DNA of 64,000 bases from JAYVSZ01 sp043774925 (GCA_043774925.1 JAYVSZ010000058.1:21911-85910); one strand, 5' to 3'; counted from the stretch's first letter, positions 1 to 8,524 are shown. Notes: generated from the letters alone by a model not told the origin. A program made the numbers and translations.

Positions 1-667
1 CTTGCAACAAGTCCGCCTCGCCGCGCAGCAATTTAAGCACGCGGACTGTTGGGTCTTTTACTTCTTGCAGGGTAATTTTTTGCCCGTCTTTCACGCGCTG
101 CAATACCAATTTATTCTGCCAACTGACGAATTTTAACGCGCCGTTGCCAACGGGATTGTGCGAAAAATCTTGACCTTGCTCGATTAAGTTTTTCGGCAAG
201 ATGCCAATAATCAACTTGGCCGCAAAGCGCGCGTCTGCTTGCTTTAAAGTAAAAACAACCGTGTCATTATCCAGCGCTTTAACTTGCGCAATATTGACAA
301 ATTCTGCCGCATGTGGCGAATCTTTGAGTTGCCGCAATGAATCATAAGTCGCAACCACGTCCTCGGCATTCAAAGGCGCGCCATTATGAAAAGGTGTGCG
401 CGGTTTTTTAAGCACAATGCGATATTCAAGCGCATAAGCCTCTGCCCTGAGCACAAGCACTGGTGCGGGTCTTGAGGCAGCATCAAAGTCAACTAATGGC
501 TGATAAATAAGTCGATTGACACGCTCTGAAGCCGCATCTGTCGCATATCTTGGGTCGAGATTAAGTGGCGCTTGCGCAATAGCAAAATTGATTTCCTGCT
601 GGCTCGCACCATGCCCACAAGCCGCGCATAGCACACACAACATCAGCCATATCAAAGTTTTCGCCAT
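1..667 (-). CDS. Peptide/oligopeptide ABC transporter solute-binding lipoprotein (SBP family 5), 3' end cut by window
   Basis: The reverse strand reads open from an ATG at 667 to the window edge, giving the first 222 residues. The N-terminus is a lipoprotein signal ending LCAAC (Cys17), so the protein is probably lipid-anchored. The mature part follows family 5 extracellular solute-binding proteins: LDPRYATD near residue 40, IYQPLVDFD, FHNGAPLNAEDVV near residue 95, and a DNDTVVFTLK strand. Proteins of this family capture peptides or nickel for ABC import. The substrate cannot be told, and no permease genes are inside the window. It is transcribed divergently from the DoxX gene, and the shared 80-base gap carries a Fur-like site. 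Confidence 0.85.
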   Translation of the reverse strand, partial: MAKTLIWLMLCVLCAACGHGASQQEINFAIAQAPLNLDPRYATDAASERVNRLIYQPLVDFDAASRPAPVLVLRAEAYALEYRIVLKKPRTPFHNGAPLNAEDVVATYDSLRQLKDSPHAAEFVNIAQVKALDNDTVVFTLKQADARFAAKLIIGILPKNLIEQGQDFSHNPVGNGALKFVSWQNKLVLQRVKDGQKITLQEVKDPTVRVLKLLRGEADLLQ

Positions 668-687
668 CGTGTACATTTTACACATCA

Positions 688-726
688 TTGCAGTTGCCGC
701 TGGATAAGATTATGATTCTCATTACA
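688..726 (+). promoter_or_regulatory. Sigma-70 promoter with overlapping Fur-box-like site upstream of doxX-like gene
   Basis: TTGCAG at 688-693 and TATGAT at 711-716 are separated by exactly 17 bases. The 19 bases at 708-726, GATTATGATTCTCATTACA, match the classical Fur consensus at 14 of 19 positions and cover the -10 hexamer. A good ribosome site (AAAAGGGA, 732-739) precedes the ATG at 748. Iron-dependent repression is inferred from the match only. Confidence 0.5.
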
Positions 727-747
727 TAAATTAAAAGGGAGCGCAAC

Positions 748-1152
748 ATGACCGGATTTATTCAACTTGCTGGCAGATGCATGCTTGCGCTGATTTTCAT
801 TTTGGCGGGCGTTGGCAAAATTCAAGACCCCGCTGGCACAGCGGGTTACATGCAATCGGTAGGCTTGCCAGGTATTTTATTATGGCCAACCATCGCGCTG
901 GAAGTGCTGGGCGGATTGGCGCTTGCTGTAGGTTATAAAACAGAAATCGCAGCGCTGGCTTTGGCGATTTTCAGCGTGGCAGCTGCATTTATTTTCCACA
1001 AGAATTTTGGCGACCAAATGCAAATGATCATGTTTCTGAAAAATATCGCCATGGCAGGCGGCTTGCTATTGCTGGCCGTGGGTGGCGTGACGGCTTATAG
1101 TCTGGACGCTAAGAAGAAAAATGCAAATTTTTTTGGCACGCGCCATGACTAA
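748..1152 (+). CDS. DoxX family membrane protein
   Basis: This 134-residue protein has four predicted membrane helices. The DoxX signature is in the first helix (GRCMLALIFILAGVGKI), followed by a GY/VGLPG loop and the ALEVLGGLALAVGY helix. DoxX-like proteins are small inner-membrane proteins linked to quinone or thiol redox chemistry and oxidative stress; the exact reaction is unknown for this branch. The start has a strong AAAAGGGA ribosome site. It lies alone, divergent from the solute-binding lipoprotein. Its stop codon overlaps the end of rlmD by four bases. The overlapping Fur-like operator suggests induction under iron limitation, which is an inference. Confidence 0.85.
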   Translation: MTGFIQLAGRCMLALIFILAGVGKIQDPAGTAGYMQSVGLPGILLWPTIALEVLGGLALAVGYKTEIAALALAIFSVAAAFIFHKNFGDQMQMIMFLKNIAMAGGLLLLAVGGVTAYSLDAKKKNANFFGTRHD

Positions 1153-2504
1153 TTCTTTGTAAATAAAGCGATAGATTCCACATGCGTGGTATGCGGGAAC
1201 ATATTAATCACGCCAGCCGCACTTAGTGTGTAGCCTTTTTCATTCACTAAAATATCCGCGTCACGCGCCAGCGTAGCGGGGTTACAAGAAACGTAAACGA
1301 TTTTTTGCGGCGCGTTTTCTTCATTAATGGATTTCACCAGCTCGAATGCGCCATCGCGCGGCGGATCAATTAACCACTTATCAAAATGTCCTAAATTGGT
1401 CAGCACTTCTGGTGTCATTTTAAATAAATCAGCAACATCAAATTGCGTGTTTTGGTTTAAGTTGTTCAATGTCGCGCTTTCAACCGCGCGTGCCACCAAA
1501 TTCTGCAAACCCTCCAAACCCAATACAGATGCGCCACTGCGAGCAATTGGCAAGGTAAAATTGCCAATGCCACAGAAAAAATCAGCAATGCGCTCGTTGG
1601 TGCTTGGCGCTAACAATTGCATAGCGCGGCGCACCATCACTTGGTTGATTTGCGGGTTTACTTGCGTAAATTCGTTGGGTTTGAACGGATAAGTGAGGCC
1701 AAATTCTGGCAACGAGTATTGTAAATTCGCACTTACGGGATAAAACGGTTTCACCGTTTCAGGGCCTTTAGTTTGCGTCCAAATATGCACGTTATGTTCG
1801 TCAGCGAATGCTCTGAGAAGCGCTTCATCATTGGCTTGTAGGGCATCCATAATACGGAAAATAAGCACGATATTCTCATGTTCGCCGACAGCTAATTCTA
1901 GTTGCGGAATTTTATCGCGCAAGCTTAACTGCAAAATCATGTCTTGCAGCGGCGCGATTAATGCAGAAACCTGCGGTGTCAGCACTTCGCAGCTATTCAT
2001 ATCTGCCACGTAACGCGTGCCTTTTTCGTTAAAGCCCACCAGCACGCGCTCTTTTTTCGTCACATATTTCACGCTTAAACGCGCTTTGTGACGGTAACCC
2101 CAAGCAGGGCCATACAGCGGTGTCAGCATGTTTTGCGGCGTTACTTTGCCAATGTGTTTTAAATCATTTTCCAGCAATCTTTGCTTGGCAGCGACTTGGC
2201 CATAAAAATCCAAATGCTGTAGCTTGCATCCGCCACAAAGCCCATAGTGCGGGCATTTTGGCGTGACGCGCAAATTGGACTGTTTGAGAATTTGCGCTAC
2301 GTTTGCAAATGCGTAGGTGCTTTTATTGCGGGTGATTTGATAAGTCACTTTTTCGGTCGGCAACGCGCCATCAATAAAAATGGTTTTGCCGTCCAAATGC
2401 GCGACCCCGCGCCCCTCTTGGTCGAGCGACTCGATAAGGACTGGCGCTTGGATTTCTTTGGGAAGTTCTGCCAGCTCGGATTTGATACGATTACGACGTG
2501 CCAC
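1149..2504 (-). CDS. rlmD: 23S rRNA (uracil(1939)-C(5))-methyltransferase RlmD
   Basis: This 451-residue enzyme methylates C5 of U1939 in 23S rRNA using S-adenosylmethionine. An N-terminal TRAM RNA-binding domain (about 15-75) is followed by iron-sulfur ligands Cys84, Cys90 and Cys93 in CPHYGLCGGC and a fourth Cys in MNSCEVL near residue 170. The SAM-binding motif is DFFCGIGNFTLP. The catalytic nucleophile lies in VYVSCNPATLARD and the general base Glu in THVESIALF near the C-terminus. All key residues are present and the length is normal for RlmD/RumA. It converges on the DoxX gene and is followed upstream by a palindromic repeat. Confidence 0.95.
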   Translation of the reverse strand: MARRNRIKSELAELPKEIQAPVLIESLDQEGRGVAHLDGKTIFIDGALPTEKVTYQITRNKSTYAFANVAQILKQSNLRVTPKCPHYGLCGGCKLQHLDFYGQVAAKQRLLENDLKHIGKVTPQNMLTPLYGPAWGYRHKARLSVKYVTKKERVLVGFNEKGTRYVADMNSCEVLTPQVSALIAPLQDMILQLSLRDKIPQLELAVGEHENIVLIFRIMDALQANDEALLRAFADEHNVHIWTQTKGPETVKPFYPVSANLQYSLPEFGLTYPFKPNEFTQVNPQINQVMVRRAMQLLAPSTNERIADFFCGIGNFTLPIARSGASVLGLEGLQNLVARAVESATLNNLNQNTQFDVADLFKMTPEVLTNLGHFDKWLIDPPRDGAFELVKSINEENAPQKIVYVSCNPATLARDADILVNEKGYTLSAAGVINMFPHTTHVESIALFTKN

Positions 2505-2578
2505 GGGAATGCCTTAAAACTTGTAAAGGCGCTATTTTACTGGATGTAAGCCTGTTTGAATTGAGTATTTAAAAAACG

Positions 2579-2673
2579 ACTGGACTCTTCGCTACGCTCA
2601 GAATGACGGAATATTAATTAAGCCCTTCACTGTCATTCTGAGGCTACGTTTTATTTTAGCCGAAGAATCCAGT
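2579..2673. repeat. Dispersed inverted repeat (GTCATTCTGA...GAAGAATCCAGT family), copy 1
   Basis: Two inverted arms (2579-2609 and 2631-2673) share GTCATTCTGA and GAATCCAGT ends. Similar units occur at 6823-6907 and, more diverged, at 15186-15249, 24289-24371 and 55069-55174. It fills the gap between rlmD and the PolB-like exonuclease gene and could fold as a long hairpin. Confidence 0.75.
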
Positions 2674-2688
2674 TTTGGCTTTTGCAAA

Positions 2689-3462
2689 CTACCCCCATGC
2701 CCCAAGAAACTCTTGCCAATGTTTGCCTTGGTAGCCATTTAAAGTTTCGCGCACCAGCGCGATTTCGCGCGCATAAGCATCCGCGGTTAAATGCCCGCGC
2801 ATCAGCTGAAAGCGCAGAAAAACCAAGTGCGTATTCGCGACATCTGTTTCGCAATAATCACGAATTTCGGCAATTTTGCCATCTTTGTACGCGTCCCACA
2901 CTTTGCTACCATCCATGCCCAGCTTGCCAGGAAAGCCGCACAGCTTAGCAATCTCGTCCAGCGGCGCATTGGCGCGCGCGTTGTACATCGCCATCACATC
3001 CATCAAATCTAAGTGGCGCATGTGATAGCGGCTGATGTAATTATTCCACTTAAATTCTTTATCGTCCTCGCCCAAATCCCAATAGCGGCTAGCGTTTACG
3101 CCATTTATCAGGCCGCGATAATGCAGCACGGGCAAATCAAACCCGCCGCCGTTCCAGCTAATTATTTGCGGCGTATATTTTTCTATGCCATCATAAAAGC
3201 GCTGAATAATTTCCGCCTCGGTCGAGTTTTCATCGCCCAAAGTCCACACTTTAAAGTTGTTACCTTCGCGCAGCGCGCAAGAGATTGCGCAGATTTTGTG
3301 TTGATGCAGCGGCAGAAAATCCGTGCCATTTTTTTGCCTGCGTTGGTGAAAAGCGATGTTGGCAATGTCCTCATCCGTTGCGCTGGCAGGCGCATCCAGC
3401 AAGGCGCGCAGGCCATCAGTATCGGGGATGGTTTCAATATCAAAAACGAGGGTGGGGGTCAT
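2689..3462 (-). CDS. PolB-like 3'-5' exonuclease (DnaQ-like fold)
   Basis: This 257-residue protein is a stand-alone exonuclease of the B-family polymerase proofreading type. It carries the three DEDDy motifs: Exo I FDIETIPD at residues 6-13, Exo II SWNGGGFDLPVLH near 103-115, and Exo III YCETDVANTHLVF near 208-220. The family is predicted to remove 3' nucleotides from DNA with two metal ions. No polymerase domain is attached. It appears monocistronic, lying between two palindromic repeats. Its cellular role is not established; DNA repair is a reasonable guess. Confidence 0.9.
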   Translation of the reverse strand: MTPTLVFDIETIPDTDGLRALLDAPASATDEDIANIAFHQRRQKNGTDFLPLHQHKICAISCALREGNNFKVWTLGDENSTEAEIIQRFYDGIEKYTPQIISWNGGGFDLPVLHYRGLINGVNASRYWDLGEDDKEFKWNNYISRYHMRHLDLMDVMAMYNARANAPLDEIAKLCGFPGKLGMDGSKVWDAYKDGKIAEIRDYCETDVANTHLVFLRFQLMRGHLTADAYAREIALVRETLNGYQGKHWQEFLGAWG

Positions 3463-3483
3463 TACGTTAGCTTAACACGAAGT

Positions 3484-3572
3484 TGTATGGCGGATGAGCG
3501 TAGCATTATCCGCCGTAGGTGATTTTTAGAAAGATTTCATGCTGCGGATAACGCTACGCTCATCCGCCCTAC
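3484..3572. repeat. Dispersed inverted repeat (GTAGGGCGGAT... family), copy 1
   Basis: The left arm reads TGGCGGATGAGCGTAGC and the right arm GCTACGCTCATCCGCC, each arm with its own internal dyad, ending in CCTAC. A second member with the same GTAGGGCG ends lies at 56108-56205. It separates the exonuclease gene from an AT-rich orphan gene. Confidence 0.75.
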
Positions 3573-3584
3573 ACTGCTGACTAT

Positions 3585-4304
3585 TTATATATTCTCGTGA
3601 GCAAACCTATTTTCAAGAAAAGTGCCAAGCAACCACACCATAGAAGCAGGCACAACCCATAGAATTAAGACAAAATATATTGATGGCATATCGGGGAGAG
3701 ACATTAGAATAAGTGCCAAAACAGCTTCACAAAAAACAATAAAAAAAGCATTCCCATGCTCTCTTATATGTTTATATGACTCCATGTATTGAGCAGCCTC
3801 AACAGTGTTATTGCTTCTAGCCTTACTCAGTCGCATATAATAATTGTGTGCAAGTTCACTACGCTTAATCAGAGAAAAAACTAGCAATATAAACTGATTA
3901 ATTATTATTAATGCAAAGGCAGTAACTGCTAAGACTTCGTCAATATATACTGGCGATTTTATGCATCTATAATATATTCCGATAGCAACCACAGCCATTA
4001 AAGAACAGACTAAAGAATAGACAAAAACTCTTAAATTATTACTACAAAAAAGTACACCTCGAGCTGCATGTATAACAAGTATTGGAGCACTTGCCACATA
4101 GCAATAAGCGAAACCTAAAGATATCAGCAACCAAATTTTCTCTCCGTCTAGTTTCGATGCATTCGTTACTCCTGGCAGAATAAGGTCTTCAAACATTGAA
4201 GGTTCAGCGGTGTTTAAAAATAAAATTATTACTGCCCCCACTACTGTGCCCACTAAGTAACGAATAAAATAAAATTCCCACCATCTATTATTTGTTACGC
4301 TCAT
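3585..4304 (-). CDS. Hypothetical multi-spanning membrane protein (AT-rich orphan)
   Basis: This 239-residue protein is not recognised. It shows about five or six hydrophobic segments: residues about 13-30, 57-80, 88-112, 122-145, 185-203 and 207-230. A short cytoplasmic stretch rich in Arg, Ser and Asn lies near 150-175. An AAGG ribosome site sits just before the ATG at 4304. Base composition is clearly more AT-rich than the neighbouring genes, and codon use favours A/T third positions, which suggests recent acquisition. It is flanked on one side by a dispersed palindrome and on the other by the ydbL end of an envelope operon, about 30 bases away. No function can be assigned. Confidence 0.7.
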   Translation of the reverse strand: MSVTNNRWWEFYFIRYLVGTVVGAVIILFLNTAEPSMFEDLILPGVTNASKLDGEKIWLLISLGFAYCYVASAPILVIHAARGVLFCSNNLRVFVYSLVCSLMAVVAIGIYYRCIKSPVYIDEVLAVTAFALIIINQFILLVFSLIKRSELAHNYYMRLSKARSNNTVEAAQYMESYKHIREHGNAFFIVFCEAVLALILMSLPDMPSIYFVLILWVVPASMVWLLGTFLENRFAHENI

Positions 4305-4334
4305 CCTTGCCCCCGAATTAAACTTTATGATTAC

Positions 4335-4754
4335 TTACTTTTTCACCCAACCATCTTTGCCTTGATACCACCAGCCCGTTTGCGCTTTGTCTATCCAGCG
4401 ACCTGCAAAAGTATCGCGAATGCCGCCTTCCCACTCGGGATGTTTATTGGCGCTGGCGATTTCTTTATACAGCGCGCTTCTGTCTGCATTCTCGGCCGCC
4501 ACCAAGCTATTAATACCGCCACGATCTTTTAGCGGCACAGCTGTTGCATCATGCACGGCAATTGCACCATCTTTTGTGAGCCCAATCGCGCCGCTATTGT
4601 AATGCGCTGCCAATTGGCTGTGACGCGCTTGCATGCTGGCTTTGAGCGCGTTAATGGCGGGTGTGTTGATTTCTAAATCTGGCGCGGCATTTGCCCAATT
4701 GGCAGCAAATAAGCCTAACAGCACAAACATAAAACTAATCATCATTTTTTTCAT
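4335..4754 (-). CDS. ydbL: YdbL family (DUF1318) periplasmic protein
   Basis: This 139-residue protein has a cleavable signal peptide (about residues 1-23, ending ANA). The DUF1318 body follows: INALKASMQARHSQLAAHY, GAIGLTKDG, and the VAAENADRSALYKEIA helix typical of YdbL. It is the last gene of a ydbH-ynbE-ydbL operon. In E. coli YdbH and YnbE form an intermembrane bridge that helps move phospholipids to the outer membrane, and YdbL modulates it. Here the C-terminus carries an extra GWWYQGKDGWVKK tail. Gene order and signatures make the call firm. Confidence 0.88.
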   Translation of the reverse strand: MKKMMISFMFVLLGLFAANWANAAPDLEINTPAINALKASMQARHSQLAAHYNSGAIGLTKDGAIAVHDATAVPLKDRGGINSLVAAENADRSALYKEIASANKHPEWEGGIRDTFAGRWIDKAQTGWWYQGKDGWVKK

Positions 4755-4830
4755 TTTGTTTCCTTTTTAAGCAAAACTTAATTCATTTTTTTCCGTCATT
4801 TTGAGACAATATATTATGGTTGTTAGCCAA

Positions 4831-5046
4831 TTATTTAGCTTCTGGCACGGGCGTTGCTGCGGGCGCTGCAGCAGGCGCACCATCTTTTGGCGCATTGTCT
4901 TTATTTTGGCCATTTTTAAGTTGCCAAACATCGTCAATAATCTTATCTGCCGCCTTATCTGCCGCTGCTGCAGGAAAGTAAATGTTAATCGTCACGCAAG
5001 CCGCCAGCAGACTGGCTAATGCTAAAGTTGGTATGTTTTTTTTCAT
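4831..5046 (-). CDS. ynbE: YnbE-like outer-membrane lipoprotein
   Basis: This 71-residue lipoprotein has a lipobox ending LLAAC (Cys16), followed by VTINIYFPAAAADKAADKIID, the conserved YnbE segment. That segment adds beta-strands to YdbH in E. coli. The C-terminal 20 residues are Ala/Pro-rich linker. It lies nine bases after ydbH and 76 bases before ydbL, so the three are surely co-transcribed. It is expected to sit in the outer membrane facing the periplasm and cap the YdbH bridge. Confidence 0.85.
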   Translation of the reverse strand: MKKNIPTLALASLLAACVTINIYFPAAAADKAADKIIDDVWQLKNGQNKDNAPKDGAPAAAPAATPVPEAK

Positions 5047-5055
5047 GCTTTTTCC

Positions 5056-6891
5056 TTATTTGACTATCGCCTTCGTATTACTGTCGGTAATTCGCTTCAT
5101 TCTACCCAATAAATCGTTCAAACTAACGTATTTTGTGTAGCCATTAACCGCAACCGCGGGAATGCCTTTACCTTTAACGATGATGAAACCACTTGGGGTT
5201 GACTCAACGCCGCCCATTTCGCAAATATCTTCGCGCAATTTGCAACTTAGGCCGATTTTTTCGTAATTAAATTCTTTAAAAAAGCGCAAAAATGTGCGCT
5301 GCAAGGCCGCCGCTGTGCCCTCGCCGCCCAAAGCGGTAATATTCTCTACCGCGCGTTGCGATACTTTTTTAACATGCTTGCCATCCATGGTTTGAATGTT
5401 AGCATCCATGCGCACGGGCTTCCAATTTTCTAGCTGCAAATCCGTCACTTTGCCCTCCAGTTTGCCCTCAATCGCGCCAAAGTTAAAGGTGCGCGTTAAA
5501 TCGCCTAAATCAATATCGCGCATATCGAGGTTAGCGTAAAGCCGCGGCACGGTGCCAAGCGGGTCGTCAATACGCAAATTGCTCAGACTCACACTACCTT
5601 TAAACGCGTTAAACTGCATCGCGCCATCCATATTAAGCTGCTTGTTGGCGTAAGTAATGAGCGGGATTTGGCCGTCAATCTTACCTTTCATCTCTGGCCA
5701 GCCAAGCGCTTTGCTAAACTCGTTCATGGTAATAGGCTGCAAATCCATGCGCAAATGCCACACCCAATTTTCGCCCAGCCAAGCGGCAGAAACGTCCTGA
5801 AACTTCAGTGCGCCATCAAGTACAGGCAAAGTGAGCTCCGGCGCGGTGAGTGCGTAGCGGTTCACTTCTGCGTTTAATTTGGTTTCGGCCAGCGGCATAT
5901 TCAGTAAATAGCCGCTTTGGTAGGCCAGCGTAATGTTTTTGGCGTCGTCGTAGCTCCAAGGAATGTGCGCATTCACATGGCTGAAAGCGAATTTATTGTT
6001 TTTATCCTGAATATTCGCGTCTATCAAGTTCAGTTCAAAACTGGTTGGCTGCAAATTTTTAACCTCAAATTGCCAACTCGCTTTGCCCGAAACCTCTAAA
6101 TTTCCAAACGCAGATTTTTCTAACGCGGGTTTTAAAATAACTGCATAAAGTCCTGAAAAATCAACATCTTGTGCATTAACTTTTACGTTTTCAAGCACTT
6201 TGGTTTGCGTATTTATTTGCGCAGTCGCGCTCATATTACCCACTTCGTTGACTAATAAATTGGCGTTGAGAATATTGAGCGTGGGCGCTTTAAACGTGCC
6301 GCCAATGGCAAAGCTATTGCCCGCCTTGCCAAAATAATAAGGCTGCCAAAACAGTTCACCCTCGGTCCAATTAAATACGCCGCTCCAATGCCAAGTATCC
6401 GCCTGCTTCTTGGCTGCTAGCACAATTTTTCCTGTCAGCCGCTCGCCAGCATGCAAGCCAGCTTCATCAGTAAAACTAGCGTGATTAAAATCAATATTGG
6501 CGGCAAAATCGTTGGGGTAAGTAACAAAATGGATGGAAAACGGCGCGCTGATTGGCTTGGAGAGGACATTGCCATTTAAGCAATCAATCTCACCAATGTG
6601 GTCTGTTTTAAATTTTCCGCATTGCAAATCGAATGGAATAAACGCTTTTTCGTTGGTCGGCTTTACCTCGCCTAGCAGCTTAAGCGTTGGGTCTGCGCCT
6701 TTTAAATCCACCTGAAACTTAGCATTTTTAAGCTGCCCAGCGGGCGCATCCACGGAATCGACCGAAATGTGGATGCTGGAAATGGCATGGGCGGGCGAGC
6801 TAAACAGCACACACAGCAAATACGTCATTCTGAGCGCAGTGAAGAATCCAGAAAAAAGCTCGGTAAAATAACTAAATTTTGGATTCTTCAC
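5056..6891 (-). CDS. ydbH: YdbH-like intermembrane phospholipid transport protein
   Basis: This AsmA/TamB-like repeating-groove protein has 611 residues, shorter than the roughly 880-residue E. coli YdbH. The C-terminal YdbH domain is clear (LYANLDMRDIDLGDLTRTF near 460 and GLSCKLREDICEMGG near 550). It should span the periplasm from an N-terminal anchor to YnbE in the outer membrane. The start is odd: the GTG at 6891 and the first 21 residues lie inside a dispersed palindromic repeat (6823-6907). The ATG at 6828 (MTYLLCVLFSSPAHA) at the repeat's inner edge gives a signal-like start and may be the real one. cysM ends 18 bases upstream, so the repeat probably replaced the original 5' end. Confidence 0.85.
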   Translation of the reverse strand: MKNPKFSYFTELFSGFFTALRMTYLLCVLFSSPAHAISSIHISVDSVDAPAGQLKNAKFQVDLKGADPTLKLLGEVKPTNEKAFIPFDLQCGKFKTDHIGEIDCLNGNVLSKPISAPFSIHFVTYPNDFAANIDFNHASFTDEAGLHAGERLTGKIVLAAKKQADTWHWSGVFNWTEGELFWQPYYFGKAGNSFAIGGTFKAPTLNILNANLLVNEVGNMSATAQINTQTKVLENVKVNAQDVDFSGLYAVILKPALEKSAFGNLEVSGKASWQFEVKNLQPTSFELNLIDANIQDKNNKFAFSHVNAHIPWSYDDAKNITLAYQSGYLLNMPLAETKLNAEVNRYALTAPELTLPVLDGALKFQDVSAAWLGENWVWHLRMDLQPITMNEFSKALGWPEMKGKIDGQIPLITYANKQLNMDGAMQFNAFKGSVSLSNLRIDDPLGTVPRLYANLDMRDIDLGDLTRTFNFGAIEGKLEGKVTDLQLENWKPVRMDANIQTMDGKHVKKVSQRAVENITALGGEGTAAALQRTFLRFFKEFNYEKIGLSCKLREDICEMGGVESTPSGFIIVKGKGIPAVAVNGYTKYVSLNDLLGRMKRITDSNTKAIVK

Positions 6892-6907
6892 TGCGTTCAG
6901 AATGACG
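6823..6907. repeat. Dispersed inverted repeat (GTCATTCTGA...GAAGAATCC family), copy 2, overlapping the ydbH start
   Basis: Arms at 6823-6851 (CGTCATTCTGAGCGCAGTGA...) and 6879-6907 are near-perfect inverted copies. They fill the cysM-ydbH gap and read through into the annotated N-terminus of ydbH. Confidence 0.8.
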
Positions 6908-6909
6908 GC

Positions 6910-7806
6910 TCAGCTCGGAAATACGCCAGTAGATAAGTATCTGTCGCCGCGGTCGCAGACAATCGAAACAATCACCGCATTTTCTACTTTTTTGCTCAGC
7001 TGAAGCGCCGCGTAAAGCCCACCACCGCTGGAGATGCCAGCAAAAATGCCTTCTTCTGTCGCCAGCTTACGCGTCATGTTTTCTGCATTTTTTTGGCTCA
7101 CATAAATCAGCTCATCCACGCGTTTTGCATCGTAAATTTTCGGTAAATACTCTTGTGGCCATTTGCGAATACCTGGAATCTGCGCGCCTTCTTCTGGCTG
7201 AACGCCGATGATTTTAATGTTTGGGTTTTGCTCTTTCAAAAAGCGCGAAACGCCCATAATCGTGCCTGTGGTGCCCATGCTGGCCACAAAATGCGTAATT
7301 TTTCCGCCCGTATCGCGCCAAATTTCTGGCCCAGTGCCCTCGTAATGCGCCAGCGGATTATCTTGGTTGCCAAACTGATCCAGCACGATGCCTTCGCCTT
7401 CTGCTTGCAGCTTTAGCGCCACATCACGCGCAAGTTCCATGCTGCCATCTTTCGGCGTCAATACAAGCTCTGCGCCATAAGCTTTCATGCTTTGGCGGCG
7501 CTCCACGCTTTGATTTTCTGGCATCACCAGCACCATTTTATAGCCGCGCATCGCCGCCACCATGGCCAGCGCAATGCCCGTATTGCCGCTGGTGGCCTCA
7601 ATTAAAGTATCGCCAGGTTTAATCTCGCCGCGCGCCTCTGCGCGTGTAATCATGCTGTGCGCAGGCCTATCTTTAACCGAGCCGGCAGGATTATTGCCTT
7701 CTAATTTAAGCAAAATCGTATTCGACGTTTCGCCTTGCATACGTTGAAGCACCACCAGTGGCGTGTTACCAATAAAATCATCTAAAGTTTTCTTGTTCAT
7801 AGACAA
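6910..7806 (-). CDS. cysM: Cysteine synthase B (O-acetylserine sulfhydrylase)
   Basis: This 298-residue PLP enzyme makes cysteine from O-acetylserine and sulfide or thiosulfate. The PLP lysine is Lys45 in GSVKDRPAHSM. The phosphate-binding and substrate loops are TSGNTGIALA near 69-78 and GTTGTIMGVSRF near 177. The C-terminal SSGGGLYAAL and CDRGDRYLSTGVF segments complete the fold. CysM rather than CysK is supported by the short length and by the RPAHSM and EGTGPEIW sequences. It lies upstream of ydbH on the same strand and may share its transcript, although a palindrome separates them. Confidence 0.93.
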   Translation of the reverse strand: MSMNKKTLDDFIGNTPLVVLQRMQGETSNTILLKLEGNNPAGSVKDRPAHSMITRAEARGEIKPGDTLIEATSGNTGIALAMVAAMRGYKMVLVMPENQSVERRQSMKAYGAELVLTPKDGSMELARDVALKLQAEGEGIVLDQFGNQDNPLAHYEGTGPEIWRDTGGKITHFVASMGTTGTIMGVSRFLKEQNPNIKIIGVQPEEGAQIPGIRKWPQEYLPKIYDAKRVDELIYVSQKNAENMTRKLATEEGIFAGISSGGGLYAALQLSKKVENAVIVSIVCDRGDRYLSTGVFPS

Positions 7807-7852
7807 GATTATAATTCAACAGTAGGAAGTGTGTTGCTTATGAAGTGGTTAA

Positions 7853-8524
7853 TTAGAGCGATTGCTGCTCCTTTTCCAAGATGCTGCCAAAATCTGCCAA
7901 CTCTTTACGGTTTAAGTCCGAAACCGCGAGATAGTGCAGATCGGCCGACTGCCATGCAATAACGTTATACCCTTCCAAACTTTTCCAATTGGCTGGAAAT
8001 CGCCGGAAAAAATCCGGTTTTAGCACATACACATCAATTTCATGTTGGCGACGAGTATATACCGCTACCGCTACGGCTTCGGCACCGACGAATCCACGTC
8101 TGCCACCCGCCAACGGAAAGCCTTGCTCGCCCAAGTCGACAATCTGCGGCGAGTAGCCCAATTGATTACTCAACCAAGGCTTAACCGTGTGCATACTGGA
8201 GGAGCGCACTTCAAGCGTATTCTGCGCTACCACCGCATGAGCGTGATCAGAAAACAACGCCAAAGCCATCGCATGTTGAGATTGCTCCATAACCATCCAT
8301 TGCCAGGTCAGCAGCGTCGCTACCAACGCTCCAGTGAGAAAGCCAAAAGTCATACGCGGAAAAGCATACGAAAGCGCATTAAAACTGGAAAATAGCGATT
8401 GTCTTGGATGACTCTTTTCCAGTTGCTGCATAATACTTTGCCTCAGGTTTTCTGGCGCAGTATATCGCTCGCCATACTGTTGTAATAACCCATGCACTTG
8501 TAAATCCTCTGGTAACTCTCTCAT
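7853..8524 (-). CDS. Anti-sigma factor-like single-span membrane protein
   Basis: This 223-residue protein starts inside the stop codon of the ECF sigma gene (four-base overlap), the usual arrangement for a cognate anti-sigma factor. It has a cytoplasmic N-terminus (1-52), one membrane helix (about 56-75) and a periplasmic C-terminal domain of roughly 140 residues. The domain contains GGRRGFVGAEAVAVAVYTRRQHEIDVYVL and resembles the DUF-like sensor part of many proteobacterial anti-sigma proteins. The zinc HxxxCxxC motif of classical ZAS anti-sigma factors is absent, so binding to sigma would be zinc-independent. The call rests on context and topology. Confidence 0.75.
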   Translation of the reverse strand: MRELPEDLQVHGLLQQYGERYTAPENLRQSIMQQLEKSHPRQSLFSSFNALSYAFPRMTFGFLTGALVATLLTWQWMVMEQSQHAMALALFSDHAHAVVAQNTLEVRSSSMHTVKPWLSNQLGYSPQIVDLGEQGFPLAGGRRGFVGAEAVAVAVYTRRQHEIDVYVLKPDFFRRFPANWKSLEGYNVIAWQSADLHYLAVSDLNRKELADFGSILEKEQQSL

